A DNA stretch of 64,000 nucleotides from contig NZ_LT965928.1 of NCBI RefSeq assembly GCF_900239935.1, forward strand, positions 2,373,520 to 2,437,519, given 5' to 3'. Below, in pieces: positions 30,011 to 40,647 of this stretch. The notes beneath the pieces are model-generated. The model saw only the letters and a list, made by a program, of their open reading frames with translations. It did not search any database and was not told the DNA's origin. The translations under genes were made by a program, and so were the position numbers. Within the stretch, counting starts at the first letter, position 1; every line of letters begins with the position of its first letter. This DNA is from Pseudoalteromonas carrageenovora IAM 12662. GTDB taxonomy: Bacteria > Pseudomonadota > Gammaproteobacteria > Enterobacterales > Alteromonadaceae.

Positions 30011-31026
30011 AAACCCAACCCTTTTAATTTGGCGTCTAAACGTGGGTATACGCGACGCGCATTTTCTTCAAATATCGCTTTTTTGTCCGCTGCCGATATT
30101 TCTAATGTGTCAATGTAACGTTTAGTATCATCAAAATAGTGTCCTGTTTGCGGATCAATACCGCGCACGGCCCCGATCATTTCAGAGCCAAATAAAATGT
30201 TTTTAGTATCAATAACGTCTACTAATAAATCAATCCCCGGTTGGTGATAAACGCAGGTATCAAAATACACATTTTTCATTACGTGCTCATTTAAAGGTGG
30301 CTGCTTCATCATATCAGCCAATCCTCGGTAACGCCCCCAATGATAGGGAACAGCTCCACCACCATGAGGTATAATAAACCGTAAATCAGGGAACTCTTTA
30401 AACAAGTCACCTTGCAAAAATTGCATAAATGCGGTGGTATCAGCATTCATATAGTGCGCACCTGTTGCGTGAAAATTTGGATTACATGAGCCCGATACAT
30501 GGATCATTGCAGGAACATCTAGCTCAACCATTTTTTCATAAAGTGGAAACCAACTTGGATCGGTTAACGGCGCTGAAGTCCAATGACCGCCAGAAGGGTC
30601 AGGATTTAAATTACAGCCAACAAATCCTAATTCATTAACACAGCGCTCTAGCTCAACAACTGAATTTTCAATCGGTACACCGGGTGATTGTGGTAATTGG
30701 CACACTCCTATAAAACGCGTTGGGTATAAGTCAACAACCCTTGCTATCAAATCATTACACGCTGAGGTCCATTGTTTTGATACCTCTTCATTACCTACGT
30801 GATGCGCCATAGCCGATGCACGAGGTGAAAAAATAGTCATGTCTAGGCCGCGTTCATCGAGCAACTTTAACTGATTTTTTTCAATACTTTCGCGAATTTC
30901 ATCGTCTGAAATATGGGGAACATCTGGGAGTGCTCTTCCCTCTTTAAATGCTTTAATTTGCGCTTCTCTAAAAAGTTGTAATGGCTCTGGCGCTGTTGTG
31001 TAATGGCCGTGGCAATCTATTATCAT
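30007..31026 (-). CDS. ligJ: 4-oxalomesaconate hydratase
   Basis: Hydrates the oxalomesaconate isomer to 4-carboxy-4-hydroxy-2-oxoadipate. It has 339 residues, matching the LigJ family length, with an amidohydrolase fold: DCHGHY near residues 3-8, IIPHGGGAVPYHWGR near 219-233 and FGSEMIGA near 275. It lies between ligU and ligI and overlaps ligI. Confidence 0.9.
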   Translation of the reverse strand: MIIDCHGHYTTAPEPLQLFREAQIKAFKEGRALPDVPHISDDEIRESIEKNQLKLLDERGLDMTIFSPRASAMAHHVGNEEVSKQWTSACNDLIARVVDLYPTRFIGVCQLPQSPGVPIENSVVELERCVNELGFVGCNLNPDPSGGHWTSAPLTDPSWFPLYEKMVELDVPAMIHVSGSCNPNFHATGAHYMNADTTAFMQFLQGDLFKEFPDLRFIIPHGGGAVPYHWGRYRGLADMMKQPPLNEHVMKNVYFDTCVYHQPGIDLLVDVIDTKNILFGSEMIGAVRGIDPQTGHYFDDTKRYIDTLEISAADKKAIFEENARRVYPRLDAKLKGLGL

Positions 31027-31075
31027 TGTGTGTCTCCTGCTAAGAGTATTATTGAAACTATCTTTTAATATGCGA

Positions 31076-32149
31076 TCAAGCCATTGCGGAGCCGACCATT
31101 AATAACCGCGCGGTTCTTAATAGCGCAGAGCGATGTATTTTATAAGTGCTCAGCTGTGTAACACCTGATACCTGCATTTCAACAGTAAACTGACCCGTTG
31201 GATGCTCAACAACGATATCAAACTCCCCATCACTAAAGTTTTGGTTAGCATACCTATAGGCTACTGTACCTTTTAAAACACATGCACTTGCTACGCTCAC
31301 ACTGCCTAACACCCCAATGGCCTCATGAACACGGTGGGGTATAAATGTTCGAGTGTTAATTACCCCACCATTTTTTGCAGGGCTTACTAAAGACATTTTT
31401 GGAATCGTTTTATTAGTCACATCCCCTAAATTCATCTTCTCACCCGCAATTAAGCGAATGCCTTCAACCTTTTGTTTTAAATCTTCATTATCTTCGAGCA
31501 TATTAGGCGATTCATCACCCACTAAACCAAACTCGCTAGCATCTAAAATAACCACTGGCATACCGTTATCAATACAGGTTATTGAATAACCGTTAATTTC
31601 ATCTATGGCATTACCCGTAGGAAAAAGTGCACCACAATTGGCACCTGCTATATCTAGAAAGTCGAGCGTGATAGGCGCTGCTGAGCCTGGTACACCGTCT
31701 ATTTCGGCCTCCCCTTTGTACCTTACTTTACCATTAGGTGTTTGAACACGAGCTACAGCTGAGGCTGCAGTATTAAGCATATGAATTCGTACATCGGTTG
31801 TTTTTTCATTTGCATTCACTAAGCCCTGCTCAATTGCAAATGGCGCAACACCGGCGAGTAAATTGCCACAATTTTGTGTGTCACTCACCACTGCTTTATC
31901 AACAACAACTTGTAAAAAAAGGTAATCCACATCAGTATTTGCACGCGTTGATTTTTCAACAATAGCCACTTTACTGGTGAGAGGATGTGCACCACCTAAA
32001 CCATCAATTTGCCTTGTATCAGGCGAACCCATTATGTGTAACAGTAATTCATCGCGCTTTGAGGAATCACTAGGAAGATCACTGGCTAAAAAATAAAGCC
32101 CTTTAGAGGTACCACCACGCATAATTGAACAAGGGATAGCCGTTTGCAT
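31076..32149 (-). CDS. ligU: 4-oxalomesaconate isomerase (PrpF/LigU family)
   Basis: Allylic isomerase that converts 4-oxalomesaconate to the form used by LigJ. It has 357 residues of the PrpF/DUF453 family, two-lobed like diaminopimelate epimerase, with the opening PCSIMRGGTSKG near residues 5-16 and NCGNL near 97-101. It abuts ligK with no gap. Confidence 0.9.
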   Translation of the reverse strand: MQTAIPCSIMRGGTSKGLYFLASDLPSDSSKRDELLLHIMGSPDTRQIDGLGGAHPLTSKVAIVEKSTRANTDVDYLFLQVVVDKAVVSDTQNCGNLLAGVAPFAIEQGLVNANEKTTDVRIHMLNTAASAVARVQTPNGKVRYKGEAEIDGVPGSAAPITLDFLDIAGANCGALFPTGNAIDEINGYSITCIDNGMPVVILDASEFGLVGDESPNMLEDNEDLKQKVEGIRLIAGEKMNLGDVTNKTIPKMSLVSPAKNGGVINTRTFIPHRVHEAIGVLGSVSVASACVLKGTVAYRYANQNFSDGEFDIVVEHPTGQFTVEMQVSGVTQLSTYKIHRSALLRTARLLMVGSAMA

Positions 32150-32839
32150 TTACTTATCCTCATTCTGCTTTATGTAAGTTAAGCCTTTAGCTGCTAAACG
32201 CTCGCGCATAGCATATATATCCAAACCTAACTCACCCGAAGCTAAACGCTTTCGCTTATCTTCTTCGTTAGCAACACGTTTTAGTACTTTTTCATGAACT
32301 TCTTCACCACGGCTTTGCTCAACAACAACGACGCCGTCATCATCAGCAATAATAATGTCTCCAGGTTTTATATAAGCCCCTGCGCACACAACAGCTACGT
32401 TAACATTTGCAATGGTTTCTTTAACTGTACCTTGCGCATAAACATCTTTAGACCAAACCGGGAAGCCCATTTCAGTCAGTGTTGCGATATCGCGTACACC
32501 ACCATCTATAATTAAACCTTTAACGCCACGCGCTTGTAATGAAGTTGCCAACAAGTCACCAAAAAAACCGTCAATACACCCGCTTGTAGGTGTAACAACA
32601 AGTACATCACCTGGCTGACATTGCTCTACAGCTACATGAATCATCCAGTTGTCGCCAGGAGCTACTTCACATGTTACTGCACTGCCGGCAATTCGCGCTG
32701 AGCGATAAATAGGCTTCATATAGCTGGCTAATAAACCAACTCGACCTTGTGCCTCATGCACTGTTGCAACTTCAGCATTTTGGTATTTATCTAACGTCTC
32801 TTTATTAGGACGCGCTATATCTGTAATGCACACAGCCAT
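32150..32839 (-). CDS. ligK: 4-carboxy-4-hydroxy-2-oxoadipate aldolase
   Basis: Cleaves 4-carboxy-4-hydroxy-2-oxoadipate to pyruvate and oxaloacetate, the last step of the 4,5-pathway. It has 229 residues of the RraA-like class II aldolase family, with [10 protein letters not shown] near residues 110-119 and [13 protein letters not shown] near 162-174. The start was placed at the ATG at 32839, preceded by AAGGTGAG; an upstream frame start at 32878 has no site. First gene of the lig operon. Confidence 0.91.
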   Translation of the reverse strand: MAVCITDIARPNKETLDKYQNAEVATVHEAQGRVGLLASYMKPIYRSARIAGSAVTCEVAPGDNWMIHVAVEQCQPGDVLVVTPTSGCIDGFFGDLLATSLQARGVKGLIIDGGVRDIATLTEMGFPVWSKDVYAQGTVKETIANVNVAVVCAGAYIKPGDIIIADDDGVVVVEQSRGEEVHEKVLKRVANEEDKRKRLASGELGLDIYAMRERLAAKGLTYIKQNEDK

Positions 32840-32985
32840 ACTACTCACCTTATTTATAATTATACGTTGTTGATGCAACGAGTATATTCAAGAGAGCTAT
32901 ACAAAGAACTTTAAAAAGCTGTTAAAGATCATTAATTTTTTCTATAGTGCAATTAACTATGCGTTGATGAAATAGCTAAATAAAA

Positions 32986-34185
32986 ATGAAATTTAATAAT
33001 AGACACTTACTAATATCCTTGCATATTAAGAACTTGAAGTCGTTAAGCAAAGCAGCCAATGCTGTTCACTTAACCCAATCAGCACTCACTCAAGGCATTA
33101 AAAAACTTGAGGACGAACTTAATCAACCCCTATTTGTTCGCAGCCACTCGGGGATGACACCAACGCCTAGTGGTTTATTTTTCTTAAACCGAGTTGAACG
33201 TGCATTTGAGTATTTAGATGAATTTTCGAGAATCATTTTTAATAGTAGAAATAAGCAAGATGGCTTTAATCGCTCTGTCACTTCAAAGCAGCTAGAAGCG
33301 CTCATAAATTTAGTTCAAATGAAAAGCTACACCGCCGCAGCTAATAAGCTCAATTTGTCACAACCTACCTTGCATCGTAGCATCAAAGATTTAGAGCAAC
33401 TGTGTCAAAAGGAGCTAGCAGTGCGCTCTCCTACGGGCATTGAACCGACGTGGACGGCAAACTTGCTTAATCGCTTTGCAAAGCTATTTTTCTCTGAATT
33501 ACGTCAAGGTATTTATGAAATGAGGGAGTTCAATGGGCAAATGGATGGTTCTCTAAAAGTGGGTAGTTTACCATTGGCACGCTCAGCTATTGTGCCATTG
33601 AGTATTATTGCTTTGAATAATGAATTCCCTGATGCACAGCTAAGTATTATAGATGGTCCATACCAAGAGCAGCTAGCTAACTTACTTCATGGTGAAATTG
33701 ACATTATTGTCGGTGCATTACGCATCCCAGTTCAACATAGTGATATTGAACAAATTCCATTATTTAAAGATCAACTTTGTATTGTAGTGAATGCTCAACA
33801 TCCTTTAGCAAGTCGCCAAACAATTTCAACGAAAGAACTGCAGCAACTAGAATGGGTAGCACCAAACAAAAGTACCCCCGCGTGGCAGGTTTTTAGTAGC
33901 ATATTTGTTAGCCGAGGCCTGCCCCCACCGAACCATGTAATAGAGTGTAGTTCGCAAGTTGCTGTGCGTGGTATTTTATTAAACAGTTCGCGAGCGGCCT
34001 TGTTACCAGCCAAACAAGTTGAAGTAGAAGTCCAATCGGGGATTTTAGCTATATGCCCGATGACACTGCCCGATACTGACCGTAGTATAGGACTGACGAT
34101 ACGAAAAGATTGGCAACCTACCCAAATGCAATCGCGTTTTTTAACAATAATTAAAAACCATACCCGTACACTTCAATCAAGTTAG
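32986..34185 (+). CDS. LysR-family regulator with two tandem HTH domains
   Basis: A 399-residue LysR-type regulator divergent from the lig operon, probably its activator. It is about 100 residues longer than usual because the DNA-binding domain is duplicated: one HTH near residues 19-38 (SLSKAANAVHLTQSALTQGI) and a second near 113-132 (SYTAAANKLNLSQPTLHRSI). The effector domain follows from about residue 190. Some gallate/protocatechuate 4,5-pathway regulators are of this long type. Its stop overlaps the convergent AraC gene by 4 bp. Confidence 0.87.
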   Translation: MKFNNRHLLISLHIKNLKSLSKAANAVHLTQSALTQGIKKLEDELNQPLFVRSHSGMTPTPSGLFFLNRVERAFEYLDEFSRIIFNSRNKQDGFNRSVTSKQLEALINLVQMKSYTAAANKLNLSQPTLHRSIKDLEQLCQKELAVRSPTGIEPTWTANLLNRFAKLFFSELRQGIYEMREFNGQMDGSLKVGSLPLARSAIVPLSIIALNNEFPDAQLSIIDGPYQEQLANLLHGEIDIIVGALRIPVQHSDIEQIPLFKDQLCIVVNAQHPLASRQTISTKELQQLEWVAPNKSTPAWQVFSSIFVSRGLPPPNHVIECSSQVAVRGILLNSSRAALLPAKQVEVEVQSGILAICPMTLPDTDRSIGLTIRKDWQPTQMQSRFLTIIKNHTRTLQSS

Positions 34186-35054
34186 TTAGTATTGGACTGT
34201 TGCTTGAATAATGTTGGGGTTGTACTAGTGGCTAACTTGAAAAAACGGCAAAAATACGCGCTATCTTTAAACCCTAAATGAAGTGCTATTTCGTCGATTG
34301 TTTGTGTAGTATAGATTAAACGTCGCTTTGCCTCAGTAATCAGACGCTGGTGAACAATCGCTTTGGGAGAATCATTTAATAAGCTTTTACAAATACGGTT
34401 TAACTTTGAAGTAGATATATGTAGTTTCTCAGCGTATTCTGGAATAGTCATATGCGATGTATAATTTAGCTCAATTAAGCTTCTGAAGTTAAAGACTATT
34501 TCTGCTTCTCGACTGCGGGCGCCACTTGTAAACTGAGTCGTATTTTTTTGCCTATAAATATTTAATAAAATCAATTTTAGCAATTGCTCAACGGCAATAG
34601 ATGTGCCTAATTCATTATAATTAATTTCGTACATGAGTAGCTCTATATAGTGATTCAAATGGGCTAAACGTGCTGTATTTTCAAACTCAACCGTTAATGG
34701 ATTTAATAACAACTGGTTGAGATTAGTCTCATCATGATTGCTTATTAAAAAACTGTCGTCTATTGAAATTACAAACCCTTGTGTCCGTGGTTTAAAATGA
34801 AAGCCATGTACAACACCTGCTGGAATAATTACCCCCCAATCCCCATTAAGTTGATACTCTTTTTCATCTAACCTTGCCGTCCAAGTGTTATTAAATACAA
34901 TGACAATTTGTGCTAATTTATTATGGCGATGTGGTGATATCTCCCACATCAGTTCACTACTTCGAAAAGCGATATCTTCCACATGCACATCACCGGGCTC
35001 TTGGCGAATAAACGGCTCTCCGTATAAGCCATAAAATGGAATGTTTTTCTTCAT
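34182..35054 (-). CDS. AraC-family regulator, probable activator of pobA
   Basis: A 290-residue AraC regulator with an N-terminal cupin-type sensing domain (histidines near residues 41-45) and a C-terminal pair of HTH motifs. The last segment, near residues 255-275, is the typical IALHLGFKDSAYFCRFFK. It is divergent from pobA, the arrangement of the AraC-type PobR/PobC activators of p-hydroxybenzoate hydroxylase. Direct repeats in the spacer suit AraC binding. Confidence 0.86.
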   Translation of the reverse strand: MKKNIPFYGLYGEPFIRQEPGDVHVEDIAFRSSELMWEISPHRHNKLAQIVIVFNNTWTARLDEKEYQLNGDWGVIIPAGVVHGFHFKPRTQGFVISIDDSFLISNHDETNLNQLLLNPLTVEFENTARLAHLNHYIELLMYEINYNELGTSIAVEQLLKLILLNIYRQKNTTQFTSGARSREAEIVFNFRSLIELNYTSHMTIPEYAEKLHISTSKLNRICKSLLNDSPKAIVHQRLITEAKRRLIYTTQTIDEIALHLGFKDSAYFCRFFKLATSTTPTLFKQQSNTN

Positions 35055-35060
35055 GTAAAT

Positions 35061-35086
35061 TTTAACTCAAGTTAACTTTGACTCAA
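35061..35086. promoter_or_regulatory. Direct repeats, candidate AraC-type sites
   Basis: TTTAACTCAA (35061-35070) and TTTGACTCAA (35077-35086) are direct repeats 16 bp apart in the spacer between the AraC gene and pobA, close to the AraC start. The spacing and orientation fit AraC half-sites. Confidence 0.45.
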
Positions 35087-35145
35087 AAGTACAACAGATA
35101 ACATCAATTGTGAATGGTTTAAGCTCTATCTAATGAGCAATATAA

Positions 35146-36385
<1,240 letters not shown>

Positions 36386-36398
36386 ATAATTCCCTTAA

Positions 36399-36444
36399 AA
36401 TAAAGTAAGCCCATATGACATGTGTCATATGGGCTTACTTTATT
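36399..36444. terminator. Very long perfect hairpin after pobA
   Basis: Perfect 22-bp arms (36399-36420 and 36423-36444) around a 2-nt loop; the core is AAGCCCATATGACA and its complement. It lies 13 bp after the pobA stop and is flanked by A and T runs, so it can end transcription in either direction. The remaining 200 bp to the esterase stop hold nothing I can name. Confidence 0.7.
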
Positions 36445-36646
36445 AATGAATACAACCAGCTAACGTACTTAGTTATTTCGTGCAAACGCTCAATTTTCAA
36501 TCTACCTCCTTAGCTTCTTCGAACTAATTAAATTCAATAGTTTCATTATTTATTGCTAAATATAGTGGCCAACGTTGAGTGCAATAATGTGATTAGAGCC
36601 CATATTTGGTAGATTTTAATTCAATCAGCACGGGTTCCATGAATAT

Positions 36647-38146
36647 TTATTGGCTAATTAGATTGGTTATCTCATTCAAGCGATTCGCCAGTGGGTCCTG
36701 TTTTACCTCACTTCCGTTCTCGTTAAATTCAATTATTCTATTATCTTTAGCATTGTAGGTAGGCCAAGCACTGCCTTGCTTAGGTGACGGATCACTGTAT
36801 TTAGCAAACCTTACCCATGCAGTGTGCATTGCACTGGCAACTTTAAAATCGTTTTGCGATGCTGATAGGTTTTGCTCTAGTATATTAAAGACAAAAGGTA
36901 TTTCAGTAGCATGGTATGCACCATCAACTTTGCCTTTTAACTGACTAGGAACGTAATTAAAGCGATAAAGCCATATAGGCTGATCATTCATACTTGCCTT
37001 GCTTGCAATATAGCGCGCAGGTTCTACAAAACGCTTATCACCGAATATCATAGAGCCTAGCAGTGGATAATTTAACTCCCCGTTTTTAGCTAGCACAAAC
37101 GGCAAATACGCTTTAGTGAACTGTACTCTATTGTTCACTGATTTGAGCGTTTCTGTGGCTATTGCAATAGCTCCTTGCGGATTATAGTCTTTTAAAAACC
37201 CCCATTCAAAATCAGTGCTCCCAATAAATAAGGGAATTTTTTTTTGTTGACCTTGAGCAAACCCCACCTCGTCAGTTGTTAATACAATAGATGAGTCAAT
37301 CATCGGCCCGCTATAAGTAGGCGTATTTGCGTTCATCATATTCAACCCGCTTAGAACCTTTTCTGCAGGCAAAGCACGTAGTTTTGCGAGTGCTTCTTTA
37401 TCATTGGTATTAATACCCACACTTTTAGCAAATTGAACACCAGCATCTTCAGCTGAAAGGTTACCTCTAGTGCCTTTTTTATTTAAGTATACGACCGTTT
37501 CTGTTGAATCGCTTCTCCCTCCGCCTGATTGCACAATTACTTTATGAAAAAACCCTTCAGATTGAGGCGATAACATATGAACATTTACTGAGCGTCCACC
37601 CGCTGACTCACCAAAAAGAGTTACATTATTGGGATCCCCACCAAAATGGGTAATGTTATTTTTAACCCATTTTAATGCAGCAATTTGATCCATCAAGCCG
37701 TAGTTTCCAACTGGTGTATTTTTGCTTTGCTCACTCAACTCAGGATGAGCAAAAAATCCAAAACGCCCTAACCTATAGTTAAAACTAACAAATACAACAC
37801 CCGACTCAGCAAACGACTGACCACTATAAATAGCCGCTGACGAACCGCCATTGACAAAACCTCCGCCATGTATCCACACCATAACAGGGCGCTTTCGAAT
37901 AGCATCTTGTGCTGGTGTCCATATATTTAAGTAAAGGCAATCTTCACTCAATGGGCCTTTTAAGGGCGCCAAGTCACCCATAAATGGAACTTGCATACAG
38001 TCGGGGGCATATTGAGTTGCATCAAGCACGCCTTGCCAAGGCGTTGCACTTTTAGGTTTTTGCCAACGTAAATTAGCAATAGGTGCTTGTGCATAAGGGA
38101 TCCCCAAAAATTTATTAATAGGTCTTTTTGTACCTATTGCAGACAC
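36647..38146 (-). pseudogene. Type-B carboxylesterase, 5'-truncated
   Basis: Serine esterase of the COesterase family. The body is intact: FLGIPYAQAP near the start, HGGGFVNGG (oxyanion hole), the nucleophile in FGESAGG, and the histidine in YHATEIP near the C terminus. There is no signal peptide and no credible ATG: the frame is closed by TAA about 10 codons upstream of the GTG at 38146, just where homology to a FadL-type porin begins on the other strand. Both genes therefore lost their 5' ends at one junction near 38150. The original product was probably exported. Confidence 0.72.
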
Positions 38147-38155
38147 CCCTTTGAC

Positions 38156-38716
38156 AAACCCTATAATGACAAAGTAAGTATTGGCTTATTAGTTTATGGT
38201 AATGGCGGTATGAACACCGACTACAGCGCCGATTCAGAGCCTGAAGGCACATTTTATGCTGGCACTACTGGTGTTGATTTAAAGCAAATGTTTATTAGCC
38301 CAACAATAAGCTACAAACTTAACGAGCAAATACGCCTTGGTGTATCGCCAATTTATGCAGTGCAACAGTTTAAAGCTACAGGCCTTGGAAACTTTGCTCC
38401 TTTTTCGCAATCGCCACAAGCCCTTACAAATAATGGCACCGACACCAGCACAGGCTTGGGCATTCAGCTAGGTATTAGCCAAGATATAAACTCGTCATTA
38501 AGCTGGGGAGCAAGTTACCGCTCATCAGTATCTATGCAAGAGTTTGATAGCTATAAAGGTTTGTTTGCAGAGCAAGGTGGATTTGATTTACCTAGTTCAC
38601 TTCAAATTGGCGCAGCTTATAAAATTACGCCAAACAACCAGCTTGTATTTGATTGGCAAAAAATAAATTACAGTGAAGTAAACAGCATTGCTAACCCTAT
38701 TGGTAATTTAGACATA
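38156..38716 (+). pseudogene. FadL/OmpP1-family outer-membrane protein, N-terminal side lost, part 1
   Basis: Beta-barrel segment of a FadL-type porin for hydrophobic compounds, recognisable by VSIGLLVYGNGGMNTDYS and alternating barrel strands such as LRSSVSMQEF-like repeats. The first part of the gene is missing at the junction near 38150. The reading frame ends inside the IS at 38716. The reading frame of this half (...GNLDI) continues exactly into PMSAPLGADAG of part 2 at 40281 if the IS is removed. Upstream residues in the same frame (38087-38155) are antisense to the esterase and are not porin sequence. Confidence 0.78.
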
Positions 38717-38727
38717 ATGACTCCCAC
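38717..38727. repeat. IS left inverted repeat
   Basis: ATGACTCCCAC, the exact reverse complement of the right copy at 40269-40279. Confidence 0.8.
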
Positions 38728-38817
38728 ACGGTGTTAGCCTCCGCTTTTCGTGGGTTAGCTTAATTCAAAGCCAGAGCCATAATTAGTTTGCCAATTAACT
38801 AAACAGCAGAGGCTAAC

Positions 38818-39972
38818 ATGAACAAACATAGCATACTTTTTATCGGACTTGATACACATAAAGAATTCAATGAAGTCGCCTATATTGAAGAACATAGAGG
38901 CTCTCAACCTGTTCACCTTGGTCGATTTTCTTCTTCCAAAGTGGCCGTTCAAAAGCTTGTTCGTCAGTTTGAATCTAAATACCCTGGCGCAACGCTACAC
39001 TTTGTTTATGAAGCAGGCCCTTGTGGTTATTGGATTTACAGATTAATCACAAGCCTTGGCCATTGCTGTTATGTGGTTGCCCCATCTCTTATTCCTAAAA
39101 AACCAGGCGAGAAGATTAAAACCGATAAACGTGATGCCCTTAAGCTCGCTAAATTACTTAAATCTGAAGATTTAACACCTATCTATGTTCCCGAGCCTGA
39201 AGATGAAGCCGTACGCGATTTATCTCGCGCACGCGAAATAGCCATGGAAGATTTAAAAGATGCTAAATATCAATTAAAAGCGTTGATGCTTCGCAATAAT
39301 ATTAATTACAAAGGCACCGCAAATTGGTCACAAAAACATTTACGTTGGCTCACTGAGCTTGTGCTGCCACATCCCGCGCAGCACATTGTCTTACAAGAGT
39401 TTTTACAAACAATTACCGAGCGAATAAGCCGACTTGAAAGACTAGACAATGAACTAACACATCACGTCCATCAATGGCGTTATTATCCCGTTGTTAAAGC
39501 AATACAAGCAATGCGAGGTGTTCGCTTGTTGGTCGCCACCGGCGTTGTGGCTGAGCTTGGTGATTTATCGCGCTTCGACCATCCCCGTAAATTAATGAGT
39601 TATCTCGGTCTTGTACCCAGTGAACACTCGAGTGGTGGCAAACGCCATATTGGCGCTATCACAAAATGCGGAAACGGCCGAGCAAGACGCCTTCTCGTTG
39701 AAGGTGCACACACTTATCGGTATGCGGCAAATATATCGACAGATATGCAAAAACGACAAGAAGGTTTACCAAAGGACATTATTGATATTGCGTGGAAAGC
39801 ACAACTTAGGCTCTGCAAGCGCTATAAAAAAATGATAGCCAAAGGGAAACACTACAACCTTGTTGTCACCGCAATTGCCCGAGAAATGATTGCGTACATA
39901 TGGGCCATTGCAAAAGAAGTGGTACTTACGCCAGTGAACGCAAAACTTAGATTGGCAAGAGTACCCGCATGA
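38818..39972 (+). CDS. IS110-family DEDD transposase
   Basis: Transposase of 384 residues. The N-terminal RuvC-like DEDD domain opens with FIGLDTHKE near residues 8-16. The C-terminal Transposase_20 domain holds the catalytic serine in EHSSGGKRHIG near residues 263-273, and GVRLLVATGVVAELGD near 238 is the helix-hairpin-like segment. The ORF is intact, so the element may be active. IS110 enzymes recombine DNA with the help of an element-encoded guide RNA. Confidence 0.92.
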   Translation: MNKHSILFIGLDTHKEFNEVAYIEEHRGSQPVHLGRFSSSKVAVQKLVRQFESKYPGATLHFVYEAGPCGYWIYRLITSLGHCCYVVAPSLIPKKPGEKIKTDKRDALKLAKLLKSEDLTPIYVPEPEDEAVRDLSRAREIAMEDLKDAKYQLKALMLRNNINYKGTANWSQKHLRWLTELVLPHPAQHIVLQEFLQTITERISRLERLDNELTHHVHQWRYYPVVKAIQAMRGVRLLVATGVVAELGDLSRFDHPRKLMSYLGLVPSEHSSGGKRHIGAITKCGNGRARRLLVEGAHTYRYAANISTDMQKRQEGLPKDIIDIAWKAQLRLCKRYKKMIAKGKHYNLVVTAIAREMIAYIWAIAKEVVLTPVNAKLRLARVPA

Positions 39973-40268
39973 TAAACGAATTAGAGTTAATGCATGGGAT
40001 CAAGCATCGGGTGTGGCACAACCACCGACGGCATTAGGATGGCAATGCAGCTAACGCTGCATTGAACCACGAACATAGACTGAAGACAGGTGCCACGACG
40101 GAATAAGTAAGGTCTGCTCTGTTGCTAGAAATAGTAATAACCAACGAATATCAGCAAGATAACCGACGAAATTACTTGCTTCATCTTATGTATTAACTCG
40201 CTCTAATTCGAGCTAAAGTAATTATGGCTTAAAAAAGTTAGGCAGGGATCAGTGCGTTTAACTTGACA
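39973..40268 (+). ncRNA. IS 3' noncoding end, candidate bridge/seek RNA region
   Basis: This 296-bp stretch between the transposase stop and the right repeat has no coding frame but contains a strong hairpin, CAATGCAGC-TAAC-GCTGCATTG (40043-40064), and several weaker foldable segments to 40220. In the IS1111 group the guide RNA is encoded in the 3' noncoding end. I could not align guide loops to the target or donor by eye, so RNA limits are not given. Confidence 0.5.
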
Positions 40269-40279
40269 GTGGGAGTCAT
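40269..40279. repeat. IS right inverted repeat
   Basis: GTGGGAGTCAT, the exact reverse complement of the left copy at 38717-38727. Confidence 0.8.
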
Positions 40280-40646
40280 ACCAATGTCAGCTCCACTGGG
40301 TGCCGATGCGGGGGCAGGTTTTGGTTGGGACGATATGAACATTTATAAGCTGGGTTATCAATGGCAGCGTACAGCAAAACAAAAAATTCGCTTTGGTATT
40401 TCGTATACAGAGCAACCTATTCCTTCATCAAACGTTTTACTTAATATTTTAGCGCCAGGTGTACAAGAGTGGCACTTTACTACTGGTTTTAGCCATTCTT
40501 TTAGTAACTCGATACAATTAAATGCAATGGCTTTTTACTCGCCAGCTAAAAAGGTATCGGGTGCTAACTACTTAGCGCCAAACCAACAAATATCAATTGA
40601 GATGGAGCAATCAGGCCTAGGTGTGTCGGTTGTTTGGGGAATATAA
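40280..40646 (+). pseudogene. FadL/OmpP1-family outer-membrane protein, part 2 (C-terminal)
   Basis: C-terminal barrel of the interrupted FadL-type gene, beginning PMSAPLGADAGAGFGWDD just after the IS end. It contains typical strands (YKLGYQWQ, KIRFGISYTEQP, WHFTTGFSH) and ends GLGVSVVWGI, an aromatic/hydrophobic barrel terminus. A TTG-initiated frame from 40263 lies partly in the IS and has no independent meaning. One base separates its stop from the next gene start. Confidence 0.8.
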
Positions 40647-40647
40647 A

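Larger units (their letters stand above)
38717..40279 (+). mobile_element. IS110-family (IS1111-type) insertion sequence
   Basis: A 1.56-kb element interrupting the FadL-type gene. Inverted repeats ATGACTCCCAC (38717-38727) and GTGGGAGTCAT (40269-40279) mark the ends. It encodes one DEDD transposase and has a short 5' noncoding end (about 90 bp) and a long 3' noncoding end (about 300 bp). Inverted repeats plus a long 3' end are features of the IS1111 group of IS110. No target duplication is visible beyond one or a few shared bases, also usual in this family. The interrupted gene is in frame after removal. Confidence 0.85.

Noticed and set aside
38087..38155. N-terminal extension of the FadL-type fragment
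   Set aside because: These codons are the antisense of the esterase 5' region and do not resemble a porin; the frame is open by chance.
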